A stretch of 64,000 nt of DNA from Acidobacteriota bacterium (GCA_031296105.1 JARLGJ010000014.1:1-64000), one strand, 5' to 3'. Positions 46,506 through 56,121 are shown, numbered from the stretch's first letter. Made by a program: numbers and translations. The notes: generated by a model from the sequence alone, not told the origin.

Positions 46506-47202
46506 GCTTGCGCTTCTCGAACTTCCACCCGCCGATAATCGAACTGACCGTACCGCGCCCCTCGATGTAGTCGTGGTAGAAGGACAGATAGACGTGCACG
46601 ATGATGAACAGCAGGAAGAACCACATCATCAGGTGATGCAGAAAGCGGATAGGGAACTCGCTGCCGAACAAGGCCACCACATGGGTGAACGCGCGCGGCA
46701 GCAGGCCGAGGCTCATGCTGGAGTACAGCGCAAAGCCGGTGACAATCTGCACCGCGCAGGCCGCGAACAATCCAATGTAGATGGTTGCAGCCAGCGAGTT
46801 GTGTCCGGTGGAAATGGGCCCGTGCAACTTGGTTTGCAACACGTCGGCCTTCAAAACTTCCACGATTTCCTTCTGCTGCCAGCGCTTCAAGGGAATGAAG
46901 CGCGTCCAGCGGCAGTACTCGTTGCCGACAAATCCCCAGTAGAAGCGGAACGCCAGGTTGAAGGTGAAGGTGAAGGCCGCCAGGAAGTGCAGGAAGCGCA
47001 CGGTGCCGAACCAGTATTGCTGATAGGCTTCGGCGGCATAGAACATGCGCATGGGCGCCCCGACGATGTATCCCGTGGCGCACAGCACAACAATGCAGAG
47101 TGCGTTGATCCAGTGAAAGATGCGCACTGGCAGCTCCCAGACGTACACACGCTGGTAACCGGCCGGAGCGGAATTGGCGTTGGGCAAGCTCGTTGCGCTC
47201 AT
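46498..47202 (-). CDS. hyaC: [NiFe] hydrogenase cytochrome b subunit
   Basis: 234 residues with four helices bearing haem histidines: VRIFHWINALCIVVLCATGYI, VRFLHFLAAFTFTFNLAFRFYWG, GHNSLAATIYIGLFAACAVQI and FLHHLMMWFFLLFIIVHVYLSFYHDY. It links the periplasmic hydrogenase to the quinone pool. It starts 4 bp after the large subunit stop. Confidence 0.94.
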   Translation of the reverse strand: MSATSLPNANSAPAGYQRVYVWELPVRIFHWINALCIVVLCATGYIVGAPMRMFYAAEAYQQYWFGTVRFLHFLAAFTFTFNLAFRFYWGFVGNEYCRWTRFIPLKRWQQKEIVEVLKADVLQTKLHGPISTGHNSLAATIYIGLFAACAVQIVTGFALYSSMSLGLLPRAFTHVVALFGSEFPIRFLHHLMMWFFLLFIIVHVYLSFYHDYIEGRGTVSSIIGGWKFEKRKHD

Positions 47203-47206
47203 GGCA

Positions 47207-48922
47207 TTACTCCTCGTGGAACTGGCCCAGGTGCCGTCCCTTGGGGTCGTACAGGTGCACCGAGCAGGCCAGGCAGGGATCGAAGGAGTGCAGCGTGCGG
47301 ATGATCTCCAGCGGCTGTTCCAGGTTCGCCACCGGCGAGCCGATCAGCGAAGCCTCGAAGGCCGAGTGTTGTCCGCGTCCGTCGCGCGGCGAGCCGTTCC
47401 AGGTGGTGGGCACCACCAACTGGTAGTTCGCAATGCGTCCGTCCTTGATCTTGATGTAATGCGCCAGGGCGCCGCGCGGCGCCTCGGTCAGGCCCACGCC
47501 CTCGGCTTCCGCGGGCCAGGTCGAGGGATTCCACTTCTCCGGATTGAAGGTGGAAGTCTCGTTGGCCTTCACCTGGTCCAGCAACTGTCCGAAGAACTCG
47601 CGCATGTAGTGCACGGCGAGCTTGGCGTCCAGGGCGCGGGCGGCGGTGCGTCCCAGGGTGGAGAACAGGGCTTCCTTGGGCACGTTCAGGCGGCCCAGAG
47701 CGTCATTCACAACCTCGCGGATGTCCGTGTTACCGGCGGCATAGCCGACGACGAGGCGGGCCAGCGGACCGACTTCCATCGGCTGGTCCTGCCAGCGCGG
47801 AGTCTTGATGAACGAATACTTCTCGCTTTCGGCCAGGGTCTCAAACGGCGGCTTGGGGCCGGTGTAGTGGAGGCTGGTCTCGCCGTCGAAGGGATGCATG
47901 CCAGCGTCATTGCCTTCCTGGTAGTTGTACCAGGAGTGCGCGATGTACTCCTTGATCTCCTGCTTGTCCTTGGCGTTTACCGGATGCACGGTGGAAAGGT
48001 CGCGGTTCAACACCACGCCGCGCGGGAACTTGAAGTACTCGGGATGCGCGTAGCCGCGAGTGGGCATGTCGCCGTAACTCAGGTAGTTTGGCAGTCCGCC
48101 GCCGATTGAAGCCCAATCCTTGTAGAAGCCGGCGATGGCCAGCACGTCGGGGATATAGACCTGGTTGATGAACTCCTCGGCCTGCGAGATGAGCGAGCCA
48201 ACGTAGTTGAGGCGCTCGGTGTTGATGGCGTTGACCTCATCCACGTTGATGGAGCAAGGCACGCCGCCCACCAGGTAGTTCGGGTGGGGATTCTTGCCGC
48301 CGAAGATGGTGTGAACCTTGACGATTTCCTTCTGCCACTCCAGGGCTTCCAGGTAGTGCGCCACGCCCAGCAGGTTCACCTCGGGCGGCAGCTTGAACTG
48401 CGGATGTCCCCAGTAGCCATTGGCGAAGATGCCGAGCTGGCCGGAGTCCACGAACTTCTTGATGCGCTGCTGCACTTCGCTGAAGTATGCGGCGCTGGAC
48501 TTGGGATAGGTCGAGATGGACTGCGCGATGGCCGCGGTGCGCGCCGGATCGGCCTTGAGGACGCTGACCACGTCCACCCAGTCGAGGGCGTGCAGGTGGT
48601 AGAAGTGCACCACGTGATCGTGAATCTGGATGGTGCATTCCATCAGGTTGCGGATGAGTTCGGCGGTGCGCGGAATGACGATGCCGAGGGCGTCCTCGAC
48701 GGCGCGCACGCTGGTGAGCGAGTGGCAACTGGTGCAGACGCCGCAGACGCGGCCAACGATGGCCCAGGCGTCGCGCGGATCGCGGCCAATCAGGATTTTT
48801 TCCAGGCCGCGCACCATCATGCCGCTGCTGAAGGCGTCCACGATGCGGCCGCCTTCCACCACGGCCTCCACCCGCAAATGGCCCTCGACGCGAGTAACGG
48901 GATCAACGACGATTCGAGACAT
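47207..48922 (-). CDS. hyaB: [NiFe] hydrogenase large (catalytic) subunit, group 1
   Basis: 571 residues. The N-terminal ligand motif is GRVCGVCTSCHSLTSVRAVED (with VRGLEKILIGRDP before it). The C-terminal ligand motif is DPCLACSVH followed by a 15-residue extension (LYDPKGRHLGQFHEE) expected to be removed by HyaD. All four nickel ligands are Cys, so it is not a NiFeSe enzyme despite the Sec machinery nearby. It is 3 bp after the small subunit and exported with it through Tat. Confidence 0.96.
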   Translation of the reverse strand: MSRIVVDPVTRVEGHLRVEAVVEGGRIVDAFSSGMMVRGLEKILIGRDPRDAWAIVGRVCGVCTSCHSLTSVRAVEDALGIVIPRTAELIRNLMECTIQIHDHVVHFYHLHALDWVDVVSVLKADPARTAAIAQSISTYPKSSAAYFSEVQQRIKKFVDSGQLGIFANGYWGHPQFKLPPEVNLLGVAHYLEALEWQKEIVKVHTIFGGKNPHPNYLVGGVPCSINVDEVNAINTERLNYVGSLISQAEEFINQVYIPDVLAIAGFYKDWASIGGGLPNYLSYGDMPTRGYAHPEYFKFPRGVVLNRDLSTVHPVNAKDKQEIKEYIAHSWYNYQEGNDAGMHPFDGETSLHYTGPKPPFETLAESEKYSFIKTPRWQDQPMEVGPLARLVVGYAAGNTDIREVVNDALGRLNVPKEALFSTLGRTAARALDAKLAVHYMREFFGQLLDQVKANETSTFNPEKWNPSTWPAEAEGVGLTEAPRGALAHYIKIKDGRIANYQLVVPTTWNGSPRDGRGQHSAFEASLIGSPVANLEQPLEIIRTLHSFDPCLACSVHLYDPKGRHLGQFHEE

Positions 48923-48925
48923 GGA

Positions 48926-50038
48926 TTAGGACTCCTTCTGGTGGTTGCTCTCGGCGTCTTCCGCGTGGATTTCGGCGATGAGCTTCTGTTTGCGAATGTT
49001 GGTGACGGCGGCATGAACTCCGGCGCCGGCCAGCGTGACCAGTCCCAGCGTGGCGCCCACGGTGTCGGCCGTGCTCTCAATGCCAAAGCCGGGGAACGAG
49101 CGCAGGTGCTGGTAGAAGGGACCGTTATCCCAGAAGCCTTCCTCGCTGCATCCAATGCAGCCGTGGCCGGATTGAATCGGATAGCTGGTGCCTTCGTTCC
49201 ACTTCACCACCGAGCAGGCGTTGTAGGTGATCGGTCCGCGGCAGCCCATCTTGTACAGGCAATATCCTTTGCGCGCGTTTTCGTCGTCGAAGCTCTCCAC
49301 AAAGAGTCCGGCGTCGTAGTTCGGACGGCGGTAGCAGGTGTCGTGCACGCGGCGTCCGTAGAACTCGCGCGGACGGCCCAGGCTGTCCAGCTCGGGAGCG
49401 CGGCCGTGCACTAGCAGGTGCGTTACCACGGCGGCCATTACGTCGGCAATCGGCGGGCAGCCAGGAACGTTGATGACCGGCTGGCTGACCAGCTTGTGCA
49501 CCGGCGTGGCGCCGGTGGGATTGGGCTTGGCTGCCTGCACGCAACCGTTGCTGGCGCAGGAGCCCCAGGCAATGATGGTGCCCGCGTCCTTGGCGCACTC
49601 CTGCAGAATCTGCTCGGCCGTGCGGCCGCCGATCATGCAGTACACGCCGCCATCGGCGGTGGGAATGGCGCCTTCGACCATAAGGATGTACTTGCCGGGA
49701 TATTTCTTGATGGTGTCTTGCAGGCATTTCTCTGCCTGGAAGCCGCTGGCGGCCTGCAGGGTTTCGGTGTAGTTCAGCGAAACGGCGTCCAGCAGAATAT
49801 CGGCGACGATGGGATGCGAGGCGCGAATGAAGCTCTCACTGCAGCAGGTGCACTCCTGAAAGTGCAGCCAGACGATGGGCGGACGTTCCACTTTCTCAAA
49901 GGCCTCCACCACTGAGCCCAGCGCCGACTGCTCAATGCCGGCGATTACGGCGGCCATGGTGCAGAACTGGAGAAAGTCGCGCCGGTTGTAGCCTTTCGAC
50001 TGCATGGCGCTCCATATCGTGTTCCTGGAAGAATCCAT
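48926..50038 (-). CDS. hyaA: [NiFe] hydrogenase small subunit, oxygen-tolerant type
   Basis: 370 residues. Tat motif NRRDFLQF, then the proximal cluster region. ECTCCSES has the extra Cys (standard enzymes have CTGC), and WGSCASNGC has the second extra Cys (standard WGG). With NVPGC this gives the six-Cys [4Fe-3S] set of O2-tolerant Hyd-1 enzymes. Medial/distal motifs (HDTCYRR, GYCLYKMGCRG, CSVVKWN, GHGCIGCSEEGFWD) follow. A C-terminal helix (TADTVGATLGLVTLAGAGVHA) anchors it. It is first in the operon and takes up H2 in the periplasm. Confidence 0.95.
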   Translation of the reverse strand: MDSSRNTIWSAMQSKGYNRRDFLQFCTMAAVIAGIEQSALGSVVEAFEKVERPPIVWLHFQECTCCSESFIRASHPIVADILLDAVSLNYTETLQAASGFQAEKCLQDTIKKYPGKYILMVEGAIPTADGGVYCMIGGRTAEQILQECAKDAGTIIAWGSCASNGCVQAAKPNPTGATPVHKLVSQPVINVPGCPPIADVMAAVVTHLLVHGRAPELDSLGRPREFYGRRVHDTCYRRPNYDAGLFVESFDDENARKGYCLYKMGCRGPITYNACSVVKWNEGTSYPIQSGHGCIGCSEEGFWDNGPFYQHLRSFPGFGIESTADTVGATLGLVTLAGAGVHAAVTNIRKQKLIAEIHAEDAESNHQKES

Positions 50039-50500
50039 GTTGACCTCACTGAAAGGGTTCCGGGCGCCACGCTGGGTGCGGCGAGCGTGGGCGTGCCCGG
50101 CTTGCGGGACGCTGACAGATTGCTTTTGTGTAAGGGAAAAATACTGTGATGCGGCATCTTAAAAACGGCTTATCCCGTGAGCACTGTTCTCTTTGGGAGG
50201 GCGTGTCAAAACAGACCCATGGAGGGCCGATAGGCCAGCCATGCTTTTATGAAGTGCCACGTAAAGTCATTTCGAATCGAGATTGAAGATTGTTTTCGGT
50301 GCGATGAAAGTTGAAGTACCAAAGCGTGGAGGAGGTGGAACAGCCGTGCCGGATGTTGAGAAATGCAGCAGGCGCTGAACGTGAGACTTGGTAAAGTCCT
50401 TCGGATGAGGGCGGCGCCCGCTACACGCGCACACGCAAAAGCGTTTTGCCGGCGAGAGAATATTCGCGCTTCCCGGTGTCGCGTGGAATGGTGTCCGGCT
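50039..50500. other. Intergenic region upstream of hydrogenase operon
   Basis: 462 bp without a supported gene. It holds the hydrogenase promoter (minus strand, probably in the AT-rich 50110-50330 part) and the 3' region of the LysR gene, whose stop lies in a small palindrome (CCGGCTCTAGCCGG). I saw no sigma-54 or FNR consensus. Confidence 0.5.
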
Positions 50501-51448
50501 CTAGCCGGCGAGAACCTCATCGGCGTTATCGCCTTGCGGCCTGGGTTCTGGCGTCTCCGTGCCCAGCATCGCGTTGTCGCGGATGATTCGCAGGAAGTGC
50601 AGCAGTGCCGGTGAGCAGTTGTCCTTGTGATAGGCGGCCAGTAATTCCATCTTCGGCACCGGGTCAAGATCGAGGCGGCGTGCGACCGCGCCCTTCGGCA
50701 GCAGATCCTGCACGTATTCGGCAAAGAAGCAGAAGCCCAGTCCAGAGGCAACCGCGTTCAAAGAGGTCAGCAGGTTTTCGGTGTTGTAGCCGGCGGTGAA
50801 TTGCGTGTTGCCCTGGCGGGCTATGGTGTCGGCAATGTCGTGCACGGCCGGGGCAACTTCGCTGGAAATCGAGACCAAGGGGTACTGCGACAGCTCGCGC
50901 GGCGACACTTTTTCCTTTGCGGCCAAAGGATTATCCCTGGGCAAAATGACCAAGGTGTCCTCGCGCATAAAGACTTCCGTGGCGATCTCCTCGCAATCGA
51001 CGGGCCCGCGCAAAAAGCCGAGATGAATCTCGCGCTTCCGCAGGGCGGCAATCTGTTCGGGAGAGGTGATGGTGCGCAGCATCAGATGGATTTCCGGATG
51101 GGCTCGCATCAGGGGCGGAACAATGCGAGAGAAAACCGTGCCCTCGGGACCGGGGACCATGGCGACGGTCAGAGTATTGATCTCGTTGCGTCCGGAACTG
51201 CGCGCGCGGGAGAGCGCCATCTCGACGGCGGCCAATATCTGCTTGGCCTCGGGCAGCAGCACGCGGGCCGTCTGGGTAAGGCGCAGCCGGTGCTTGTCGC
51301 GCTCAAATAGCGGCGCGCCGACAATGCCTTCGAGTTGGCGAATCTGCTGGCTCAGAGAGGGCTGTGCCGTATGCAGTTTCTCGGCGGCACGGGTTACGTT
51401 CAACTCCTCGGCCACGGCCACAAAGTACCGCAACAGTCGCAGTTCCAC
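50501..51448 (-). CDS. LysR-family transcriptional regulator
   Basis: 315 residues. The N-terminal HTH is MELRLLRYFVAVAEELNVTRAAEKLHTAQPSLSQQIRQLE. The effector domain (NTLTVAMVPGPEGTVFSRIVPPLM, IHLGFLRGPVDCEE) resembles those of HcaR/CatM/BenM-type regulators of organic acid or aromatic catabolism. It is divergent from the acyl-CoA module across a 721-bp gap, so that module is the likely target. The inducer is unknown. Confidence 0.92.
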   Translation of the reverse strand: MELRLLRYFVAVAEELNVTRAAEKLHTAQPSLSQQIRQLEGIVGAPLFERDKHRLRLTQTARVLLPEAKQILAAVEMALSRARSSGRNEINTLTVAMVPGPEGTVFSRIVPPLMRAHPEIHLMLRTITSPEQIAALRKREIHLGFLRGPVDCEEIATEVFMREDTLVILPRDNPLAAKEKVSPRELSQYPLVSISSEVAPAVHDIADTIARQGNTQFTAGYNTENLLTSLNAVASGLGFCFFAEYVQDLLPKGAVARRLDLDPVPKMELLAAYHKDNCSPALLHFLRIIRDNAMLGTETPEPRPQGDNADEVLAG

Positions 51449-52169
51449 GTCTCACCTCCAGATCTGCATTGGCGTGCCAGCTTCATTGCAAAAGAATTCG
51501 CGCCGGCAAGCGATTCAGCAAACCTGTAATCTCGCGCTTCGAAGTCGCAAGGATTTTAAGCCGGGAATGGTCTTCCCGTCAGCAGGAGATGCGAAATGGC
51601 AACCCGCCATACAAATGAACCTTGCTTCATCTCTCAAAGATGAAACTGGGATGACAAGTCGTGACCCCGATCAGGGCGAATTCACCGGTTTGCAGGCAGG
51701 CCGTCCGGAATGAGAGTTGCCACGTATGAATTGAGATAAACAATGTATTTTCCAAGTTCGCGGGGAACAGATTACTGTGTGTCCGGTTTCATAGTAATGA
51801 GAAAAATCATCGATTCAATCGTTCGTTCATAAGCGGTAGCTAGGCAGCAAAACAGTTGAGACAGAGAAATGACAGCCGGGGCCAGCATGGCTTACGGCAG
51901 GTAAGGAGGCGGCCGGCCTAATCAGAGCGTCGCGTAAGTGGAATTGCGGAAGCAGAAAAAACGAGTTGCCCGGGCGGGCATACGATTTTGGTTTCAGCCT
52001 TCATTTTTATCTTTCAGGTTAGCCGCCTCGGCATAAGTTCTTTCTTCCCCACCTCCCTACGCCAGTTCTCAAAACAAGAGAATTTCCCGGCCCGAAATGG
52101 CCAGGGAATGCCCTCGCAAAAAGGGTACGGTCCCTCGCGTCTTCCAACGCAAGCGGAGAGGAATACGGT
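51449..52169. other. Long divergent intergenic region between LysR and CoA-transferase
   Basis: 721 bp, long for this window, and AT-rich from about 51720 to 52010. Only short frames are present and none has a good start plus coding character. It should contain the LysR-regulated promoters. I could not fix a T-N11-A operator or a -24/-12 pair. Confidence 0.55.
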
Positions 52170-53786
52170 ATGGCAAAAGTAGTGACAGCAGAGCAGGCGG
52201 CGGCGCTGATCAAGGATGGCGCCACTATTGGAGCGAGCGCAATTGTGCTTGCGGGGTGGCCCGAAGAGGTCGCCATGGCCATTGAAAAACGCTTTCTGGA
52301 AACGGAGCATCCCAAGGGGCTTACCTTCACTCATGCTTCGGGCATCGGCGACTGGAAGACCAAGGGAGCCTCGCACTTCGCCCATCCCGGATTGGTGAAG
52401 CGCTGGATTGGCGCGCACACCGGCCTGGCGCCGGCCATGGCCAAAATGATTATCGAAGGCGGCTGCGAGGGCTTTTGCCTGCCGCAGGGCGTCATCTGCC
52501 AACTTTGGCGTGAGATTGCCGCCAAGCGCCCGGGCCTGATCACCAAGATCGGACTGGGAACCTTTGTCGATCCCCGCCTGGAAGGCGGACGGATGAACAG
52601 CAACACCCATGGCGACATCGTAAAAGTCATCGAGCTACAGGGCGAGGAGTGGATGCTTTATCCCACCTTCCCGGTCGATGTGGCGATCATCCGTGGCACT
52701 CTGGCCGACGAAGACGGCAACCTGACGGCCGACGATGAAGGCGTGCTGATGGAATGCCTGCCGCTGGCGCAGGCGGCCAAGAACTCGGGCGGCATCGTCA
52801 TCGCCCAGGTCAAGAATCTGGTCAAGAGTGGCACCCTGCATCCGAAAAACGTGAGGGTTCCCGGAGTGCTGGTGGACTACGTGGTGGTGGCCAAGGAAGA
52901 AAACCACTGGCAGTCGGGCGGCACGGTGGTCAATCGCGCATTCTCCGGCGATATCAAAGTTTCTTTGGGCGCCATTCCTCCCATGGCTTTGGACGAGCGC
53001 CTGGTGATTGCCCGCCGCGCGGCCATGGAGCTGACGCCCGGCTCGATCGTGAACCTTGGCATTGGCATGCCGGATGGCGTGGCCATTGTGGCCGGAGAAG
53101 AGGGCGCGGCCGACCTGCTGACCCTGACCACCGAAGCCGGAGCCATTGGCGGCGTGCCCGCCGGCGGCGAAAACTTCGCCATGTCGTTTAACGCCCAGGC
53201 CTTCGTCGAGCAGCAGGCGCAGTTCGACTGGTACGACGGCGGCGGCCTGGACCAGGCCTTCCTGGGCGCGGCGGAAGTGGATGAACACGGCAACGTCAAC
53301 GTCAGCAAGTTCAAGGGCCGCTGCGTGGGCTGCGGCGGATTCATCAACATCACCCAGAACGCGAAGAAGGTGGTTTACTGCGGCACCTTTACCGCCGGCG
53401 GCCTGAAGGTCAAGGTTGCGGACGGCAAGCTGGTGATCCTGCAGGAAGGCAAGGGCAAGAAGTACGTCAAGACGGTTGAGCAGGTCACCTTCAGCGGAGC
53501 CTATGCCAACAAGACGGGCCAGCCGGTTTTGTTCGTCACCGAGCGTGCGGTCTTTGAATTGATCGACGGCAAGGTGACGCTGACCGAAGTGGCTCCGGGC
53601 ATCGACCTGGAAAAGGACATCCTGGCGCAGATGGAGTTTACCCCGGCGATCTCTCCGCATCTGAAGCCGATGCCGGCTGAACTCTTCCAGCCCAATTTGT
53701 TTGGTCTGCGCAAGATCATTGAAACCAAAAAGAACGCAGCGACGGCCGCGGCTGCCGCTGCCAAAGAGGAAATCGTACTCGCCTAG
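52170..53786 (+). CDS. Acyl-CoA:carboxylate CoA-transferase, fused alpha-beta (YdiF/Pct type)
   Basis: 538 residues with both halves of a family I CoA-transferase in one chain. The alpha half runs from VVTAEQAAALIKDGATIGASA, and the beta half from LDERLVIARRAAMELTPGSIVNLGIGMPDGVA. The catalytic Glu lies in TTEAGAIGGVPAGG. An Ala-rich tail ends the protein. It moves CoA between a short-chain acyl-CoA (acetyl-, propionyl-, butyryl- or acetoacetyl-CoA) and a free acid. GGAGAGG precedes ATG. It is first of eight co-directional genes and probably activates the imported acid. Confidence 0.9.
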   Translation: MAKVVTAEQAAALIKDGATIGASAIVLAGWPEEVAMAIEKRFLETEHPKGLTFTHASGIGDWKTKGASHFAHPGLVKRWIGAHTGLAPAMAKMIIEGGCEGFCLPQGVICQLWREIAAKRPGLITKIGLGTFVDPRLEGGRMNSNTHGDIVKVIELQGEEWMLYPTFPVDVAIIRGTLADEDGNLTADDEGVLMECLPLAQAAKNSGGIVIAQVKNLVKSGTLHPKNVRVPGVLVDYVVVAKEENHWQSGGTVVNRAFSGDIKVSLGAIPPMALDERLVIARRAAMELTPGSIVNLGIGMPDGVAIVAGEEGAADLLTLTTEAGAIGGVPAGGENFAMSFNAQAFVEQQAQFDWYDGGGLDQAFLGAAEVDEHGNVNVSKFKGRCVGCGGFINITQNAKKVVYCGTFTAGGLKVKVADGKLVILQEGKGKKYVKTVEQVTFSGAYANKTGQPVLFVTERAVFELIDGKVTLTEVAPGIDLEKDILAQMEFTPAISPHLKPMPAELFQPNLFGLRKIIETKKNAATAAAAAAKEEIVLA

Positions 53787-53815
53787 GGCGGACGGAAGGA
53801 AAGGTTGAGAAAGCG

Positions 53816-54970
53816 ATGAGCTTATTAACTCCGGAACAGAAGGCAATTCAGCAGCAGGCAAGGGAATTTGCAGCCAAGCACATCATTCCCTTCGCCAGCC
53901 AATACGACAAGTCTTGTGAATTTCATCCCTACCTGCTGGAAGCGGCCAAGGAGAGCAAAATCTTCGCCATGGCCGTGCCGGTTGAATACGGCGGTCTGGG
54001 CTACGACGCGTTGACCCAGGCGCTGGTGTTGGAAGAGTGGGGTTACGGCTGCGCCGGTATGGGAACCACTCTGGCGGCCAGCATCCTGAGCATGGACAGC
54101 GTGCTGGTGGCGGGAACGCCCGAGCAGAAGAAGCTGTTCTTTACCCCGATGCTGGAGACCAAAATTGGTTCCTTTGGCCTCACCGAGCCGGGAGCCGGCT
54201 CCGACGCCGGCGCCGGCAAAACGACGGCGGTCAAGGACGGCGACAGCTACATCCTCAACGGAACCAAATGCTGGATCACCAACGGAGGCTTTGCCGACGT
54301 GTACGTGATCTACGCTTCCACCGACCCGACCAAGGGTGTGAAGGGCTTGAGCGCCTTCATCCTGGAGCGCGGACTGGAAGGCTTCACCGTCGGCACGGTG
54401 GATCACAAGCTGGGCATTCGCAGCTCCAACACCGTGGAACTGCTGATGAAGGACGTGCGCATTCCAGCCGATCATCTGCTGGGCAAAGAAGGCGAGGGCA
54501 TGAAGATCGCCATGATGACCCTGGACCTGGCGCGTCCGGCGATTGCCGCGCTCAGCGTGGGCTTGGCCCAGCGCTCTCTCGATGAGTGCGTCAAGCACCT
54601 GCAGGCAAAGTTCCCGGGAAAGCCTCAGCCGGGGCAAACGCTGCAATTCAAGCTGGCCGACATGGAGACGGAAATCCAGGCGGCGCGCCAGATGCTGCAT
54701 CACACCATGGTCCTGCGCGACAGCGGCGTGCCGTTCAGCAAAGAGTCTGCAATCGCCAAGGTCTTCTGCTCCGACGTGGCCATGCGCATCACCACCCAGG
54801 CGGTGCAGTTGATGGGCGGCTACGGCTACACCTCGGAACTCGGCAAGTACATGCGCGATTCCAAGATCATGCAAATCTACGAAGGCACCAACCAGATTCA
54901 GCGGCTGGTCATTTCGCGTGCGGTTCTGGCCCCGGCTCCGGCGGCGTCCGCGCAGAAGGCAGGTAAGTAA
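53816..54970 (+). CDS. Acyl-CoA dehydrogenase 1
   Basis: 384 residues, a canonical short/medium-chain FAD enzyme: FGLTEPGAGSDAGAGKTTA, KCWITNGGFADVYV, KLGIRSSNTVELLMKDVRIP, QLMGGYGYTSE and the catalytic Glu in QIYEGTNQIQR. It introduces a 2,3 double bond in acyl-CoA and gives electrons to ETF. The TAA overlaps the next ATG (TAATG), so both dehydrogenases are made together and may form a heteromer. Confidence 0.92.
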   Translation: MSLLTPEQKAIQQQAREFAAKHIIPFASQYDKSCEFHPYLLEAAKESKIFAMAVPVEYGGLGYDALTQALVLEEWGYGCAGMGTTLAASILSMDSVLVAGTPEQKKLFFTPMLETKIGSFGLTEPGAGSDAGAGKTTAVKDGDSYILNGTKCWITNGGFADVYVIYASTDPTKGVKGLSAFILERGLEGFTVGTVDHKLGIRSSNTVELLMKDVRIPADHLLGKEGEGMKIAMMTLDLARPAIAALSVGLAQRSLDECVKHLQAKFPGKPQPGQTLQFKLADMETEIQAARQMLHHTMVLRDSGVPFSKESAIAKVFCSDVAMRITTQAVQLMGGYGYTSELGKYMRDSKIMQIYEGTNQIQRLVISRAVLAPAPAASAQKAGK

Positions 54971-56106
54971 TGAGCTACGCACTGACGGAAGAACAGTTGC
55001 TGATCGGGCAGAGCGCCCGTGATTTTGCCAAGGAATGCCTGGACCCCATCGCCGCCGAACTGGATCACAGCGCGGTGTATCCGGCGGAGATGGTAAAGAA
55101 GCTGGCCAAGTATGACCTGCTGAGTTTGTTCCTGGCGGGCGAGTATGGCGGAGCCGAAGCTGGCTTTGTCGCCTTCGTGGAAGCCCTGGAGGCCTTGGCG
55201 CGCTCCAGTGCGGCGGTGGCCAACATTGTGCTGAACCACAGCATTGCGGCCTGGGCCATTGAACACTGGGGCAGCCCGGAGCAGAAGCAGAAGTACCTGG
55301 GCGATCTGGCCACGGGCGAAAAGCTGGGCGCGCTGGCCTTCTACGAGAACGGTCCGCTGCCCGGCGTCGGTTCCGATGCGCTGGTGGCGAAGAAGCAGGA
55401 AGAAGGCTGGGTGCTGAACGGCGTCAAGGCCTACGTCCGCAACGCGGGCGTGGCCGGAGTTTACGTCGTGCTGGCCACCACCGATCCGGAGTCGCAGGGC
55501 AAGGCGTTGACGGCGTTCCTGGTGGATGCCGCGGCCACCGGATTGAAGGTGGGCGAAGCCAAGGAGACGATGGGGCTGCGCGGCTGCCCGGTAGCCGAGC
55601 TCAGCTTTGAAAACGTCATCCTTGCCGAGTCGGCCGTGCTGGGTTCTCTGGACGCCGGCACCAAGCTGGCGGCCGAGACTCTTGCCGTCTATTCCCTGGG
55701 CGAGGCCGCGCTTACCGTGGGCATCGGACAGGCAGCATTGGAGCACGCCGCCGCCTATTCGAAGACCCGCGTGCAGTTCGGGCGTCCTATCTCCGCGTTG
55801 CATGCCATCCAAACCATGCTGGCCGAGACCGCGACCGACACGCACGTGGCCCGCATCGCCCTGCGCGACGCGGCGCAGCTCTTTGAAGAGGGCAAGCCCT
55901 TTGCCGTTGAGGCCGCCATGGTCAAGCAGTTCCTGGCGCGCTTTGGCAGCAAGATGCTGCTGGATACCTGCCAGGTGGAAGGTGGATTCGGATACAGCGA
56001 GTTCATGCCCTTGCCGCGGCTGTTCCGCGACATCGCCGGCACAACCCTTCTGGAAGCTCCCGCGGAGTTCCCGGACAAGACCATTGCGGCCGCGTTGCTG
56101 GCCTAA
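54970..56106 (+). CDS. Acyl-CoA dehydrogenase 2, divergent paralogue
   Basis: 378 residues. It has the overall fold (LTEEQLLIGQSARDFAKECL, WVLNGVKAYVRNAGVAGVYVV, MGLRGCPVAELSFENVI, YSKTRVQFGRPISALHAIQ, VEGGFGYSEFMPLPRLFRD) but unusual active-site text. Instead of the ExPGxGSD loop it has YENGPLPGVGSDAL, and after the aligned catalytic Glu it has EAP instead of EGT (RDIAGTTLLEAPAEF). It may have another substrate or be the partner subunit of dehydrogenase 1 in an alpha2beta2 enzyme, as known for some actinobacterial and anaerobic acyl-CoA dehydrogenases. Confidence 0.87.
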   Translation: MSYALTEEQLLIGQSARDFAKECLDPIAAELDHSAVYPAEMVKKLAKYDLLSLFLAGEYGGAEAGFVAFVEALEALARSSAAVANIVLNHSIAAWAIEHWGSPEQKQKYLGDLATGEKLGALAFYENGPLPGVGSDALVAKKQEEGWVLNGVKAYVRNAGVAGVYVVLATTDPESQGKALTAFLVDAAATGLKVGEAKETMGLRGCPVAELSFENVILAESAVLGSLDAGTKLAAETLAVYSLGEAALTVGIGQAALEHAAAYSKTRVQFGRPISALHAIQTMLAETATDTHVARIALRDAAQLFEEGKPFAVEAAMVKQFLARFGSKMLLDTCQVEGGFGYSEFMPLPRLFRDIAGTTLLEAPAEFPDKTIAAALLA

Positions 56107-56121
56107 CCCACGGAGTTAGAG

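Noticed and set aside
47207..48922. NiFeSe hydrogenase, expected because of the Sec machinery
   Set aside because: The C-terminal motif is DPCLACSVH with Cys codons and there is no in-frame TGA before the normal end.
50206..50751. Minus-strand frame overlapping the LysR 3' end
   Set aside because: Mostly a shadow of the LysR gene extending into AT-rich intergenic DNA.
55900..56106. Loss of the catalytic Glu in acyl-CoA dehydrogenase 2 (IAGT aligned to YEGT)
   Set aside because: Aligning on the preceding Arg-Asp places Glu of LLEAP at the catalytic position, eight residues after Asp as in dehydrogenase 1; only the following GT is changed.
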